Positions 1 through 11,214 of a stretch of 64,000 nucleotides of DNA are shown in pieces. The stretch lies in contig CM067555.1 in NCBI GenBank assembly GCA_034509755.1, positions 2,054,142 to 2,118,141 of the forward strand. Reading direction: 5' to 3'. The first letter of the stretch is position 1, and each line of letters begins with the position of its first letter. The DNA is from Anisodus tanguticus (taxonomy: Eukaryota > Streptophyta > Magnoliopsida > Solanales > Solanaceae). The notes beneath the pieces are model-generated. The model was not told the DNA's origin. It ran no database searches and worked only from the letters and a program-made list of their open reading frames with translations. The translations under genes and the position numbers were made by a program.

Positions 1-834
1 TTTTGGTCTGAGAGAAAATTCAGTGCTAAGTAGCCTAACTGAGAATTAAGCTTTAAGAGAAGAATGATGACTCCAAAATGGAGATTTGGCTTTATGCATG
101 ATTAATTTCCATATATAGTGGAGTGGTCAATAATGGCACAATTAGGAGGTATTCCTAGTTTTTTTTATGTATCATCATTACACAAATTGGAGAAATTCAC
201 AATCCCCACCCTATTAAAAAAAAGATACTCCTCATATTCCCACTTTCATGAAGTGTCATTGTTCTTATTAATCTTTGGTGTGGATAAGCTTAAAATAGTT
301 GTTGATCCTGTTAGTGCCTCTCTTCATATTGAATAATTTAATTGACAAAAAGTTACATAAAAATAATAGGGATTACCAACGAAATTCATTTTTAATCTGT
401 CACTAGTCACTACATAGCTCGTAATAATTTTTTCTTTTGCTAATTCATTATTATAAATAGAGTTAACGATGAAGTTTTACTATTTAACGATAAAATTGGC
501 AGTCACTATTTTTTGGCAGTGCTTGTACTACGAATTTAATGACTATAAACTACTCTTCTGGATTTAATTTCTCTACATCTTGATAATATGCTTGTTTATG
601 TTATGAGAAAAAGATATGCATACGTGACATTAAATATTGACTAGTGTGGGATATACACAAAAATGAACTAAATATATATTTTATCTGCCTTGCTATGTGA
701 CTAGATTTAGATGGTAATTGTAATAGACTTAAAGTCCTTCCGAGTCATTTTGACTATAATTTGAATGAATGGATGAAATAGTAATAATTGGAGCTCCTCT
801 TTGACTAAATTTTTATCAATAAGGGTTGTGGGGA

Positions 835-965
835 AATGTAAGTATTATTTTATTTTAAATTAGAGATTTTGAGTTTGAGCTCTAGTATAATCCGCCTTTG
901 TCTGTAGCCTTTACCCCAATGTGGGATTTTACGGGAATTCAGATTTAGTGAGTCCAATGAAGGAG
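835..965. repeat. degenerate SINE-like repeat
   Basis: An internal-promoter-like stretch (GAGTTTGAGCTCT) is followed by a block with the order of words seen in a common Solanaceae SINE (CCGCCTTTG, then CCAATGTGGGA, then GAATTCAGATTTAGT). No clear target-site duplication was found. The rest of 1-1010 is AT-rich and holds nothing I can name. Confidence 0.35.
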
Positions 966-1010
966 GAAATTAAAAAAGAACACCTAGCTAAAGTTTATTA
1001 CTATTAACAT

Positions 1011-1088
1011 GTTGTGATGGCCAAGTTGGTCTAAGGCGCCGGATTAAGGTTCTGGTCCGAAAGGGGTGGTTCAAATCCCACTCTCAAC
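1011..1088 (+). pseudogene. tRNA-Leu(AAG) pseudogene, duplicated copy
   Basis: This 78-nt sequence matches the intact tRNA-Leu at 7658-7737 across the D arm, the anticodon arm (loop ATTAAGG, anticodon AAG) and the 3' half. It has a mismatch in the acceptor stem (GTTGTGA against TCTCAAC). It has also lost two bases in the variable region/T-arm start, so the 5-bp T stem no longer pairs fully. The following ~200 bases are also shared with the other copy, so this is a segment duplication and not an independent gene. It is probably non-functional, though transcription cannot be excluded. Confidence 0.75.
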
Positions 1089-1287
1089 ATTCACTTTTAT
1101 CTTCATCTTTTGCAATTCCCTATTTTCTAGAACAAGGCTTGGACCCAATCTGCAAATGGATAGGCTTAGCCTTGGGCCCATGTCATGTAGCCCAGTACTA
1201 CTTGAGTGGAGGCCACATTGACCAACTATCTCAATTTTGACTATTAACCCATTTTGTACCCGATTTCCAAAAACTACAAATTTCTTT

Positions 1288-1475
1288 TTTTTAAAAGGCA
1301 GCCCGGTGCACTAAGCTCCCGCTATGTGCGGGGTCCGAGAAAGGGTCGGACCACAAGGGTCTGTTGTACACAACCTTGTCTTGCATTTTTGACAGAGGTT
1401 GTTTCCACGGCTTGAACCGGTGACCTTCAGGTCACATGACAACAACTTTACCGGTTACTCCAAGACTTCCCTTCT
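1288..1475 (-). mobile_element. AU-type SINE with 17-bp target-site duplication
   Basis: Read on the minus strand, this is a short tRNA-derived retroposon. It starts with an A-box-like stretch (AGTAACCGGTAAAGTTGTTG) and a B-box-like CACCGGTTCAAG, continues through a GGTCCGACCC block, ends GGGCTGCC, and has a short T run at its 3' end. It is flanked by direct copies of AAACTACAAATTTCTTT at 1271-1287 and 1476-1492. The paralogous segment at about 7925 lacks the insert, which gives the empty site. The family name comes from my knowledge of the plant AU SINE and was not checked by search. Confidence 0.8.
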
Positions 1476-1529
1476 AAACTACAAATTTCTTTAGTTTAAA
1501 TATTTAGAGAATGTTATGTTTATATTTCA

Positions 1530-3290
1530 AGATGTAATAATATCACATAACATGAATAGGGAGTATTCTTCAGATACATGCACATTTTTTGGCAGTTTAA
1601 GCTTTAAATTAACCGTATAATGTTAAGGATATGCTTTAAGCCTCAAATTAACAATCGAATGATGCGACTACAACGTAGGAAATAGGAATAATATTAGTCA
1701 CTTGTGATGACACCATTTAAAACATAATCTATTTTTATAATTATTTAAAATTTAGTCAATGTTTTCAGACATGTTGCTATTTCTTCTTCTTGTTATGCTT
1801 TGCAACTTTACGCAAACACTTGTATAATTTATATATATATATATATTTTTAACATATTTCTAAATTATTTGTGTATAATTTGAGTTTCAATTAGAATGTA
1901 TATCATAATCTAAAAGTAGTCTTGATTTCAAGTATCATTTCTTCACAAAATAGAAGAGCCTAACTTTAAAGCCAGGACAATTTATACTTCAGACCTCACA
2001 TATGAAGTGGAACTGCATCTAAACTTAACATATCTTCAGACATAAAGTTAAAAATTAAGTTTAAATTCAGAATTTCATCTTTAAATGTGAATGTCTAAAA
2101 TTAATTTTGAGACGGTTAAACTCCTCTCGACTAAAACTAATCATATAGCCTATGGTAAGCAAGGCCATAGCTCCCCTCAATGGGTAATCAACGTTAAATG
2201 GACAACCCAATCTATACAAATTTTGGTATATATAAGGTATATTACTTGAAGAATTTACTTAGCAAGTGTAGCACTCGTTCTACATAGTGTTGCACCTTTA
2301 CCATCTTTATGGATCTAAGTTTAATTAAATTCAAGATAGTTTTTATTGTTTTATGCTTATTATGGGAATTTATCTTTGATTAAGATTCATATATAATTGC
2401 TAGATCAAAGTAAAAGATTCTATATTTAACATTAACAAGCAACAACCTATAAAGGAAAGATCAAATTACGTTAAAGTTTTTAAATCTTCAGTAAGAAAAA
2501 AGGAGTCTTCGCAAAAGAGAATAGCTAAGGAGAAAAACTTAGAATTTCAATTTATTCCTTCCAATTTATCTATTATATTTTTCCTTTTAGTTTGTCCATT
2601 TTTTTTTGTTTGTCTATAAATATATTATACTTTCATATTTAGAAACATTTAATTTTTAATTTTTAATGTATAATGAGATAATTTACAGCTCTATAAATGT
2701 TTAAAACTTATTTTAGACCATAAATTTCAGAATTTTTCTCTTTCTTTCTTAAAATTTGTACATTATATTTCGTTCTTTATTTCCCCATTGCAATCGGAGA
2801 TTAAAAAAAAAAGTACCAAATTTGATGACTTATTACGGAAAAGTTAAGAACATGTTATCTGATAAAAATGGAAGATGGTGCAACATCGAATCATGTTACG
2901 TTACTTCAACTGGAATCTTAGACCAAATTTTAGGATTGCGTTTCGGATCGATGAACTTAACATAGTCCTTTGTTATCGAATGCTTATTTACTTTGCATAC
3001 AAAATTCACATATAAATGGAGATGGAGCAAGTTTAGAAGGTGTTTGGATTGTCTTTTAAAAAGTACCTTACAAGCTAAAAGCGAAAAATTATAAGTTGTT
3101 AATATCCAATTTTTGATTTATTTTGTATTTTTATGTCTAAAAGTGAGTATTTTTAAACATTTTTTTCATTGTCAAACAACACAAAAACTAAAAAAATGCT
3201 TAAAACCCAATAAACACTTAAATAAGCCAATATTATTTCACAAAAAGGCCATTTAAGAAGACGAAAATAATTTTAAATTATATAGAAATC
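1530..3290. other. AT-rich intergenic region, nothing identified
   Basis: This stretch separates the duplicated tRNA segment from the GCP3 promoter. It is AT-rich with short A/T runs and a small (TA)n near 1833-1850. The only open frame of note (2756-2965, 69 codons) has no recognisable motif. Around 3035-3250 there is a block starting GGTGTTTGGATTG that resembles plant MITE ends, but no clean terminal pair was found. Confidence 0.4.
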
Positions 3291-3293
3291 TCA

Positions 3294-3304
3294 TTTCCGC
3301 GCCC
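3294..3304 (+). promoter_or_regulatory. E2F-like site upstream of GCP3
   Basis: TTTCCGCGCCC lies about 100 bases before the GCP3 start codon. It resembles the plant E2F/DP site (TTTCCCGC type), which would suit a gene active in dividing cells. This is a motif match only. Confidence 0.35.
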
Positions 3305-3403
3305 ATATTAAATCAAAATTAAAAAAGCAGTTCAGTTCAGTTCCTTTTAGGCAGCAACTCTATACTTCCACCATCTCCGGCGCACAACCACCGTACCTCC
3401 ACC

Positions 3404-6400
3404 ATGAACGACGACGGAGCCCTAGATCTAATCAAAGAACTAATCCACCGTTTACTTTCCCCTACCCCCTTAAACCCTAACCCTACCACCCCCACATCAA
3501 ATCACCAATACCACCAATCCCTTCGTTACGCAATTCGCATACTATCAAGTCACATGACACCTTCAATTAGTTCCGATGAAGCCGCAATGGTGGAATCAAT
3601 TAAACGCAAATTAGCTACTCAAGGTAAATCATCTGATGCCTTAACATTTGCTGACGTGTATACTAAATTTTCATCGAAAACCGGGTCGGGTAGTGTTAGA
3701 AACAAATGGGCTGTTCTTTATTTGCTTAAAACTGTATCCGAAGATCGAAAAATAATTCAAAAACATCAGTCTAATAATGGGTTTTTAAGCTCTGTATTGT
3801 CTGGTGGATTGCCTGAATTGGTTGGAAATGAATCAAATAGTAATTTCGGGGTTAGAAATGATAGTAATAGGGATTTTAGGGGTTTGGGGGGTAAAATGGA
3901 GAAGGGTTATAGTGATGGTGGTTTGAGTGATGAATTTCAAGATTATCATAATTTGGGGGTTAGAAATGAGAATATGAAGGATTTTAGGGGATTAATGGGT
4001 AAATTGGGTAAAATAGAGAAGGGCTATAGTGACGGTAATTTGGGGCTTGGAAATGATGGATCGAAGGATTTGAGTAATTTGCAGGGTTACAGTGATAATA
4101 GTAAGGATTCTAGGGGCTTAGTGGGTAAATTGGGTAAAATGGAGAAGGGTTATGGTGATATTAGTTTGAGTGATGATTTTAAGAATTTGAATCGTGTAAG
4201 TGATAATTCGAGGGTTTTGAGGGGTAAAAGTGAAGTAGGGAAGGGATTTAGTGGAGGGGTTTTGATGGTTTTGAAGGATCCGGAGAATTTGCGTGATATG
4301 GCGTATAAAGAGTTTGTGAATTTGTCGAAGGAAGAAAATGAGGTATCGGAGGATGTTTTAGTGAGGGATGTGTTGTATGCTTGCCAAGGGATCGATGGGA
4401 AGTATGTAAAGTTTGATGAGAAAGCGGATGGCTATGTGTTGCCTGATTGGATGAAAGTTCCACGAGCTACGAGGAGTGTTGTTAGGAAGCTTTGTGAGCT
4501 TGGATTTTTGTTTAGGAAAGTTAAAGGTTATATCTCGGAAAGTATGAATCAGTTCCCTGCTCAAGATGTAGGCACGGTCGGACAAGCTTTTTGTGCTGCA
4601 TTGCAAGATGAGCTTTCGGAGTATTATAAACTGTTGGCGGTGCTCGAAGGGCAGGCAATGAATCCAATACCGTTGGGTTCGGAGGGTTCGTGTTCAGGGA
4701 ATTATATGTCTTTAAGGAGATTGTCGGTTTGGTTTGCGGAGCCAATTGTGAAGATGAGATTGATGGCTGTTTTAGTTGATAATTGTAAAAGCTTGAAGGG
4801 TGGGGCAATGGCTGGTGCAATTCACATGCATGCTCAGCATGGTGATCCACTAGTTAATGATTTCATGAAAAGGTTATTGCGTCGAGTATGTTCCCCTCTT
4901 TTTGAGATGGTGAGGAGATGGGTTCTTGAAGGAGAGCTAGAAGATATATTTGCTGAATTTTTTGTTCTGAGTCAACCTGTAAAAGACGAGTCGCTTTGGA
5001 GAGAAGGTTACCGCCTTCATGCTGCTATGCTACCTGCTTTTATTTCTCAGTCTCTTGCTAAACAGATTTTAAGGACCGGTAAGTCAATCAACTTTCTCAG
5101 AGTTTGTTGTGATGATCGTTGTTGGGCTGATGCTGCAACAGAAGCAGCAACAGCTGTTGGAACTACAACCACGAGAGGAAGCCTTGGGTATGGCGAAACT
5201 GATGCACTTGAATCATTGGTAACAGAAGCAGCAAAAAGAATCGACAAGCATTTACTTGAACTCATGCATACAAGATACAAGTTCAAGGAACATTGTCTAG
5301 CCATTAAGCGTTATTTGCTTCTTGGTCAAGGTGATTTCGTACAATATCTAATGGATATTGTTGGTCCCGAGCTTTCTGAGCCGGCTAATACTATCAGCTC
5401 ATTTAAGCTTGCAACCTTATTGGAGAGTGCTATCACATCGTCTAATGCACAGTACGATGGTTGTGATATACGAGCTAGATTAAGGGTTAAGATGATGCCA
5501 CATAACACTGGAGATAGAGGGTGGGATGTTTTTTCTTTGGAATATGATGCAGGTGTTCCGTTGAATACAGTTTTTACAGAATCTGTAATGACAAGATATA
5601 TACGAGTTTTCAATTTTTTGTGGAAGCTCAGAAGGGTAGAACACGCGCTAACTGGTACTTGGAAGACAATGAAACCGAATTGTATCACTTCCCATTTCTT
5701 CTCCAAGTTGCCGCAAGCTGTTAAATCACAGTTGATTTTGACATCAAGAAAGTGTCAAGTTCTTTGGGATGAGATGAATCATTTTGTTTCTAATTTGCAG
5801 TATTACATCATGTTTGAAGTTTTGGAGGTCTCGTGGTCTAATCTTGTGAAAGAAATGGAATTATCTAAAGACCTTGATGATCTTCTTGCAGCACATGAAA
5901 AGTATTTGTTTTCAATTTTAGAGAAGTCTTTACTTGGAGAACGTTCGCAAGATCTTAACAAGACACTCTTTGTTTTATTTGACCTAATATTGCACTTCCG
6001 AAGTCTCGCAGATCGACTCTATGAAGGCATTAATGAGCTGCAATCAAGGTATTGATCTTTCCCCTCCATCTCTAATACTCCCTCCGTTTCAATTTGTTTG
6101 TCTTACTTTCCTTTTTAGTCTGTTTAAAAAAGAATGTCACTTTCTATATTTAGTTACTCTTTGCACCAAACATACTACATTACATATTTAAGACCACAAG
6201 ATTCAAAGGGTATTTTGGTACATTACACATCTTTAGCGTAGGATAACAAGATTCAAATGTATGTTTATTTTCTTAAACTCCATGCCGAGTCAAACTAAGA
6301 AAAACAAATTGAAACGGAGGGTATATTAAATTTGAATTTTTTCTAGTTTTTTAATGTTTGTAACAGCTTGTATCTCCTCATAAATTACAGGACAACTGCA

Positions 6401-6703
6401 GAAACATCAATTAACTCTCGTGATAAAGTCAAATCACCTGGAAAAACAAATGATAAATCTTCAGAACCAGGGTCATGGCTTGGTGAAGGCAGAAAGGCTT
6501 TAACTCAACGAGCCGGAGAATTCCTCAGAAATATGGGAAATGATATAGACGCGATTGGAAAGGATTATGCGACCATCTTTGAGGGGTTCATTTCACAGTT
6601 GCCTGTGCAGCAGCACATTGATTTGAAGTTTCTCATGTTTAGGCTCAACTTCACTGAGTTCTATAGTCAGCTACAGCCAATTACAAGAGGGAAGCTTTTC
6701 TAG
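3404..6703 (+). CDS. GCP3: gamma-tubulin complex component 3 (SPC98/GCP3 homolog)
   Basis: GCP3 is a core subunit of the gamma-tubulin complex that nucleates microtubules at the nuclear envelope and cortex. Coding exons are 3404-6048 and 6391-6703. The intron is GT-AG, and splicing turns CAATCAAG + GACAACT into an in-frame junction. The product is 985 residues. Family hallmarks are the N-terminal conserved block with AFCAALQDELSEYYKLLAVL (about residues 390-415) and the C-terminal block around WDVFSLEYDAGVPLNTVFTE, RVFNFLWKLRRVEHAL and the end FYSQLQPITRGKLF. The ATG follows a 5' UTR rich in CCACC and opens directly into the conserved N-terminus. The protein is longer than I recall for the Arabidopsis relative (about 840). 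Most of the excess is a repeat-rich linker at about residues 148-285. The single intron carries a Stowaway-like MITE. Confidence 0.93.
3845..4260 (+). repeat. in-frame degenerate repeats inside GCP3 exon 1
   Basis: Residues about 148-285 contain four diverged copies of a unit of roughly 35-45 residues built on a D-F/S-R-G-L-x-G-K-(L-G-K)-x-E-K-G-Y-S/G-D pattern, rich in Gly, Asp, Ser and Asn. The DNA also repeats (GATTTTAGGGG..GGTAAA..GAGAAGGG..TATAGTGATGG), so it looks like tandem duplication within the exon followed by divergence. All copies stay in frame. The stretch joins the N-terminal part to the first conserved GCP domain and is probably an unstructured linker. Confidence 0.8.
6078..6321. 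mobile_element. Stowaway-like MITE in GCP3 intron
   Basis: Terminal inverted repeats CCCTCCGTTTCAATTTG (left, 6080-6096) and its exact complement (right, ending 6321) are flanked by TA on both sides, as expected for Tc1/mariner-type Stowaway elements. It is about 244 bp, non-coding, and fills most of the single GCP3 intron. Confidence 0.85.
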
Positions 6704-7657
6704 CGTTGTGTCTATTACATTTACTGATTCGCAGCGCGCTTTCATCACCTGCATACCAGTTATAGAGAGGAAGATCTATGTGGGACCCTGCATCTATCGC
6801 ATAAGTTTTATCACCTTGCACACGATGAAAGACCGCTTGTTGGTCACTCTAACTCAGGTCTAGCAGTTTGTATTGTATGGTTTGGCTTTAGGCTTTATAT
6901 CTTCTGGCATCATTTGGTTTTCCCGGGAGTTTTTCCACATCAAATTCTCTCCATTGTCAGTTTACCTCATTCACCGATACTTTTCTTCCTCTTCAGAAGG
7001 CATTCAGCTCGCAAGACGGGTACTGGTTGGTTCGTTCTTGATTGAGGCGACGGGTATATTGATGTTACTAACCATCATTCGACATTGTAGTTCTGTTTGG
7101 GGTTCTAGTTCTTTGTTTATTTTTGTTCTTTTTGGCTGCTATAGAAAGCGGCTCAAAGCTTGTATATCTGTAATATAGTGTTTGTTTCTCAATTGGTAAA
7201 TTTTGACCAACCAATCAGCTTTTCATTTTTCAATTGCTTGTACTGTCTTAGTGATTAGAAGATAATGTGTTGCTTCATTTCCCATTGCTTTTGTTCAAAT
7301 GGACCATTTTGAGTTTTATCTCTTTTATGTAATGGAGTATTATATAAGAAATATCTGTCAACTTCTAGCAGAAAGAATGAGATGATTCGTTCTATATCTC
7401 TGAAGTTGCAGCAAACTAAACCAAAATAAGTCGATGGAACATTTTTTGTTTAGAGAAGGAAGACTTTTAATAAACAATTAATATACAACTAAGTTCTGTT
7501 CTGTGTTGTATATAGTTCCATACATGTTTTAAAACCAAGCAAAGAGGGTTGGGTTTTAAGCAAATTCTGAGCAAACAAGCCACAGGGTACAACTTATAAA
7601 TAAATTGAGTACTCATATTTCGTATTTATATACTTTTTGTGCCCATTGAAAGAACAA
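6704..7657 (+). other. GCP3 3' UTR and flank
   Basis: The sequence after the GCP3 stop probably holds its 3' UTR, to somewhere near 7200-7350. An open frame at 6873-7178 is hydrophobic but has no recognisable family and lies where the 3' UTR should be. No other gene is seen before the tRNA at 7658. Confidence 0.5.
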
Positions 7658-7697
7658 GTTGAGATGGCCGAGTTGGTCTAAGGCGCCAGATTAAGGT

Positions 7698-7730
<33 letters not shown>

Positions 7731-7737
7731 TCTCAAC
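7658..7737 (+). tRNA. tRNA-Leu (anticodon AAG)
   Basis: This 80-nt sequence folds as a class II tRNA. The acceptor stem GTTGAGA pairs fully with TCTCAAC. The D arm starts TGGCCGAGTTGGTCTAAGGC. The anticodon arm CCAGATTAAGGTTCTGG carries AAG. The long variable arm CCGAAAGGGC is followed by T arm GTGGGTTCAAATCCCAC. A box and B box are intact. No intron is present, and CCA is not encoded, as normal in plants. It follows the GCP3 gene on the same strand but is transcribed by RNA polymerase III independently. Confidence 0.95.
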
Positions 7738-7965
7738 ATTAATTTTATTATTTCTTTTGCTATTCCCTAATTCTAGAACAAGACCAGCCCAATCTGCAAA
7801 TGTGTAGGCTTAGCCTTGGGCCCGTACCATTCTGCCATGTAGCCAAGTACTACTTGTGTTGAGGCCCAATTGACCAACTTGTTCTCAATTTCAACTATTA
7901 ACCCATTTTGTACTCGATTTCCAAACTACAGATTTCTTTAGTTAATTATTCAGAGAATGTTTGAA
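7738..7965 (+). repeat. duplicated tRNA-Leu 3' flank (empty SINE site)
   Basis: This block is an imperfect copy of 1089-1270 plus 1476-1525. Shared words include TCTAGAACAAG, CCCAATCTGCAAATG, TAGGCTTAGCCTTGGGCCC, ATGTAG and CTATTAACCCATTTTGTAC. At GATTTCCAAACTACAGATTTCTTTAG it has the uninterrupted version of the site that carries the AU SINE in the other copy. Confidence 0.8.
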
Positions 7966-8139
7966 ATTTTTATCAAGTTTTTGCGTGAATTTCCCTTCAA
8001 ACGGACCAGTATTTAATTCTTGTCCTTCTCATCTCAAGTGTTTAATTTTTGGCCCTGCTCTCATTTAATGAAATCTTTTGGATCAAAAGACCCTTATGTA
8101 TCCGACCTTTTTCGTTATGTTTCTATAAGTGAGAAATTT

Positions 8140-8900
8140 TATTGGATTTAAATTCATAAATTAATTTGGACTATATTAAATTCAGGAAAATAGTTCAAAT
8201 AATGTGATTAATATGATTAGATTAATCATTTAATTTTAAATGTATTGGGTTAGTCTATTTAATTGGGAACCAAATGATGAGTCCACCTTAATAGCTCAAG
8301 GTCCAGGCCCACCTTAAAGTTCAGGCTCATGTCACTCACGTGTCAAATGATGTGGCAATTCAAGTCAAATTAATGAGCCAATTAAATCATGCTAAGTGTG
8401 TGTATGATATGTTCTGACCAATCAAATTACAAAGCTACACCTTTTCTTTTTTTCAAATATCCCCCTTGATAACCAATTGAGCTGCCTGAAACTATAATTA
8501 TGGGTCCTCATAACTCACAAAGGAGAGTGAATTAAGAAACAAAAAGCAAAAAGAGAGCTAGTGGATCAAAAATCCCATATTTCTCTACAAACTACAAGTT
8601 CAAGCAATCAAGTTCAAGTTCAAGTAAAAGATTAAGTACGAAGGCAAATATCAAGGCTTTCAAGATCAAATTACTTGTTCGTGACAAATAATTTAAATTC
8701 AAATAACAAGATTCAAGATCAAGCTACTCATGTCCTTGAATCTAAATCAAATTCAAATCCAATATAGTTTATATTATTGTTGGAGAATCAGAGGATTATA
8801 TAGAGATTGTAACAGTCAATATACTTGAAATCAAATACTACATTTTGTTACTCAATTTTTCCGTCTTGAATTATTATTATTTTTCTCCGACTCGAAATTT
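8140..8900. repeat. dispersed repeat, probably LTR-derived
   Basis: This stretch has short internal near-repeats of the type CAAGTTCAAG/CAAATTCAAAT and a phrase (CAAATATCCCCCTT..AACCAATTGAG) that recurs at 25325-25355. The composition is that of LTR-derived dispersed repeats in Solanaceae. No ends or target duplication were identified. The open frame after it (8845-9114) is a hydrophobic T-rich stretch without family features. Confidence 0.35.
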
Positions 8901-9524
8901 ATTGTTTACAGTTACTTATTGTTCTCTCTGTTGCTGTCTCTATCTCTCTCTACCTCAAGAATTCTTAGCTCGATTTGATCTTGTTTCAGTCCCCATAGCT
9001 GTTACTTTTCAACTTTTGGATTCACTTTTATGGATTTTAGGTATTTTTTGCATTTATTTGATTGTTTTTAGAGTAAACTATGTTTTTTTTTTACCCTTAC
9101 TGTTATTTATGTAGAATGTAGGTTATGATTTTTGACTTCTTAGGTTTTGTTTGATTTAGAAATTGATATGATGAAGGAGAGATTCGCCAAGCTGCAACTT
9201 GGTGAGGACATGTCTGGAGGTGGTAAAGGGGTTTGTACAGCACTCGCAATCTCAAACGCTATTACAAATCTATCTGGATAGTTTATGAAGAAAAACAAAA
9301 TAAGATTAAAAAAATTGGAAAAATTACAGCCAAATACATTCGTCCATCTAATTATCAAATATGTACACAACGTATTGATAGTGTATACCTATACATATAA
9401 TAGACATATCTATACACTACCTATACAATATACCGTGTATTTGGTTGTATATAGATAGTGCCATGTTTGATAAACTATATGACCAAAGGGTGTATTTATA
9501 TAAGTTTTCCTTAAAAAATTGTAG

Positions 9525-9660
9525 TCACTCCGTTCCAATTTAAGTGTCTTACTTTTCTTTTTTGTTTGTCTCAAAAAAAGAAAAAGTGTATCTTTCTACA
9601 TTTAGTATGTTTTCCAATTCCAAAACAAGTTTAAGACCAAAGATTTAAAAGACCTAACAC
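9525..9660. repeat. Stowaway-like MITE fragment
   Basis: CACTCCGTTCCAATTTAAGTGTCTTACTTTTC resembles one end of the Stowaway-like family seen at 6078 and 61876. The opposite end was not found, so this is a half element or too decayed to recognise. Confidence 0.45.
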
Positions 9661-9714
9661 ATCTCATTGCACCTATTGTTATTGTTGCTGTTTCTTAAGT
9701 TCTTATTGCAGAGT

Positions 9715-9850
9715 GGAAAAGCGTGTCTAGGTCTACATCACTGCTGACAATTTCTCACCTGAATGTCTTCTTGATTGCCTGGACTTGTCGTCAGAGCGCC
9801 ATACACTGGAAGTTGCAAATAGAATTAAGCTGTTGTGCATGTTTGGAGAC
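9715..9850 (+). pseudogene. unidentified gene fragment
   Basis: One frame over about 45 codons looks protein-like, with words YITADNFSPECLL, LDLSSERHTLEV and NRIKLLCMFG in order. It contains one stop near the start and is cut off by the tandem repeat array that follows. It is bordered by AT-rich DNA and I do not recognise the family. The likely explanation is a captured or degraded exon. Confidence 0.4.
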
Positions 9851-9852
9851 TC

Positions 9853-10150
9853 AAAAGTTAGTCAAATTACGACTTTAGATTTCAAAGTTAGTAAGTTAGG
9901 TTTTAAGACATAACTTTAGATTTCAAATTTAGTCAAGTTAGGCCTATCTTTATATTCTAAAGTTAGTCAAGTAAGACCTTAATACATAACTCTAGATTTC
10001 AAAGTTAGTCAAGTCAGACCTTAAGAAATAACTTTATATTACAAAGTTAGTCTAAGTTAGACGTATAACTTTATATTTCAAAGTTAAATCTTAACACATA
10101 ACTTTATATTTTAAAGTTAGTCAAGTCATATCTTAAAACATAACTTTATG
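9853..10150 (+). repeat. tandem array of ~35-43 bp units
   Basis: About seven imperfect copies of a unit reading AACTTTAGATTTCAAAGTTAGTCAAGT(C/T)AGACCTTAAGACAT in consensus order, with indels. The units alternate TAGATTTCAAAG and TATATT(T)CAAAG, and each ends in a variant of TTAA-ACATA. The period is variable and there is no coding potential. Confidence 0.8.
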
Positions 10151-10411
10151 TATCAATTGCATCAAATGGAGAAGATAAATTAATATATGCATGAAATAAA
10201 AAAATAAAATTGGGTGAAAAAATAAGACCCACGACCAGAGGCAAGTAGTAGTACCATTATTCATTGCAAATATCACAGAACTCAGTGCAATTACTGCACA
10301 ACCTTTATCTATTTCACCACCATGAAAACGACCTCATGAAATCCCTCTTTATGAATCCCCCCATTAATAATAATGTTTCCCAAACAAACCTCTTCCCAAT
10401 GAATAATGGTA

Positions 10412-10673
10412 TTACGTCCCCGGGCATAGTTGGATGACAAATGAGTGAAATTTAAAATTCAGCTAGAGGCCTGCAGCATGAGTTCGAACCTTGGTGAAAG
10501 CAATTTGCTCTCTCTTCTGCAATAAGATCTTGTAGGTGATATCAGATGCTCTGTTCTCAAACACTAGTCAATCAGGCACATCTCGCGATTTACTGGTAGT
10601 AGTGCTGAAGGACCGGGACTACTATCTCCAGGAATAATCTGGCGTAAGCCGAAAAGATGGATATCAAAAAAAT
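10412..10673 (+). mobile_element. tRNA-derived SINE with 10-bp target-site duplication
   Basis: The element is flanked by direct repeats AATAATGGTA at 10402-10411 and 10674-10683. It starts with an A-box-like TAGTTGGATGACAAATGAG and a B-box-like GAGTTCGAACCTT about 40 bases later. It ends in an A-rich tail after GAAAAGATGGATATC. These are the standard SINE parts: Pol III boxes, no coding, 3' A-rich tail and target duplication. The family was not determined. Confidence 0.75.
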
Positions 10674-11214
10674 AATAATGGTACTACTACTATCTTTTCC
10701 TCCACCACAAGATACAAAGACGACAAACAAGAAGTTGAAACAAGAATAAACTATTCTTCTACATTATCACTTTGTACCAATTATATTTGCAACAAGTTGA
10801 AAATGAGTCAACCACCACCAGCAGTAATTGCACTGAGTTCTGTGACGAGAGAAAGATAAGATTGAGAGTGAAGGAATCTAAATTATGTGAGATGAGAGGG
10901 ATATTTTCATTCTAATGTTATTGACTTAAAGTATTTAAGGGCAGAAATTAAAATATTCAGGAATAAAAATTAAATATCAGCTCAAAAAAAGGGTATTTGT
11001 GCCAATGACCCAATTTTTATTAGAAGATGTTTATTTTTCAAAAAGTAATAATATCAAATAAAATGGATATGGAGTATTATTTAAATCCTTGATAGTAGCG
11101 CATTTCTTGAATGAGTCATTAGCGGTGAAAGTATAAGAAATAATAAATAATAGCATAAATCAAATACAAAAAACTATAATAGTAATACTATGACTACTAG
11201 TACACAAGAAGATG

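Noticed and set aside
4248..5706. Minus-strand open frames of 71-126 codons
   Set aside because: They lie antisense to the conserved GCP3 coding exon and show no family features.
6873..7178. Hydrophobic 101-codon frame after GCP3
   Set aside because: Position fits the GCP3 3' UTR; no signal or domain pattern beyond T-rich composition.
8845..9114. 89-codon hydrophobic frame
   Set aside because: T-rich repeat-like DNA; hydrophobicity follows from base composition.
9853..10150. CRISPR-like direct repeats
   Set aside because: Units are contiguous without unique spacers, and the genome is plant; it is a tandem repeat.
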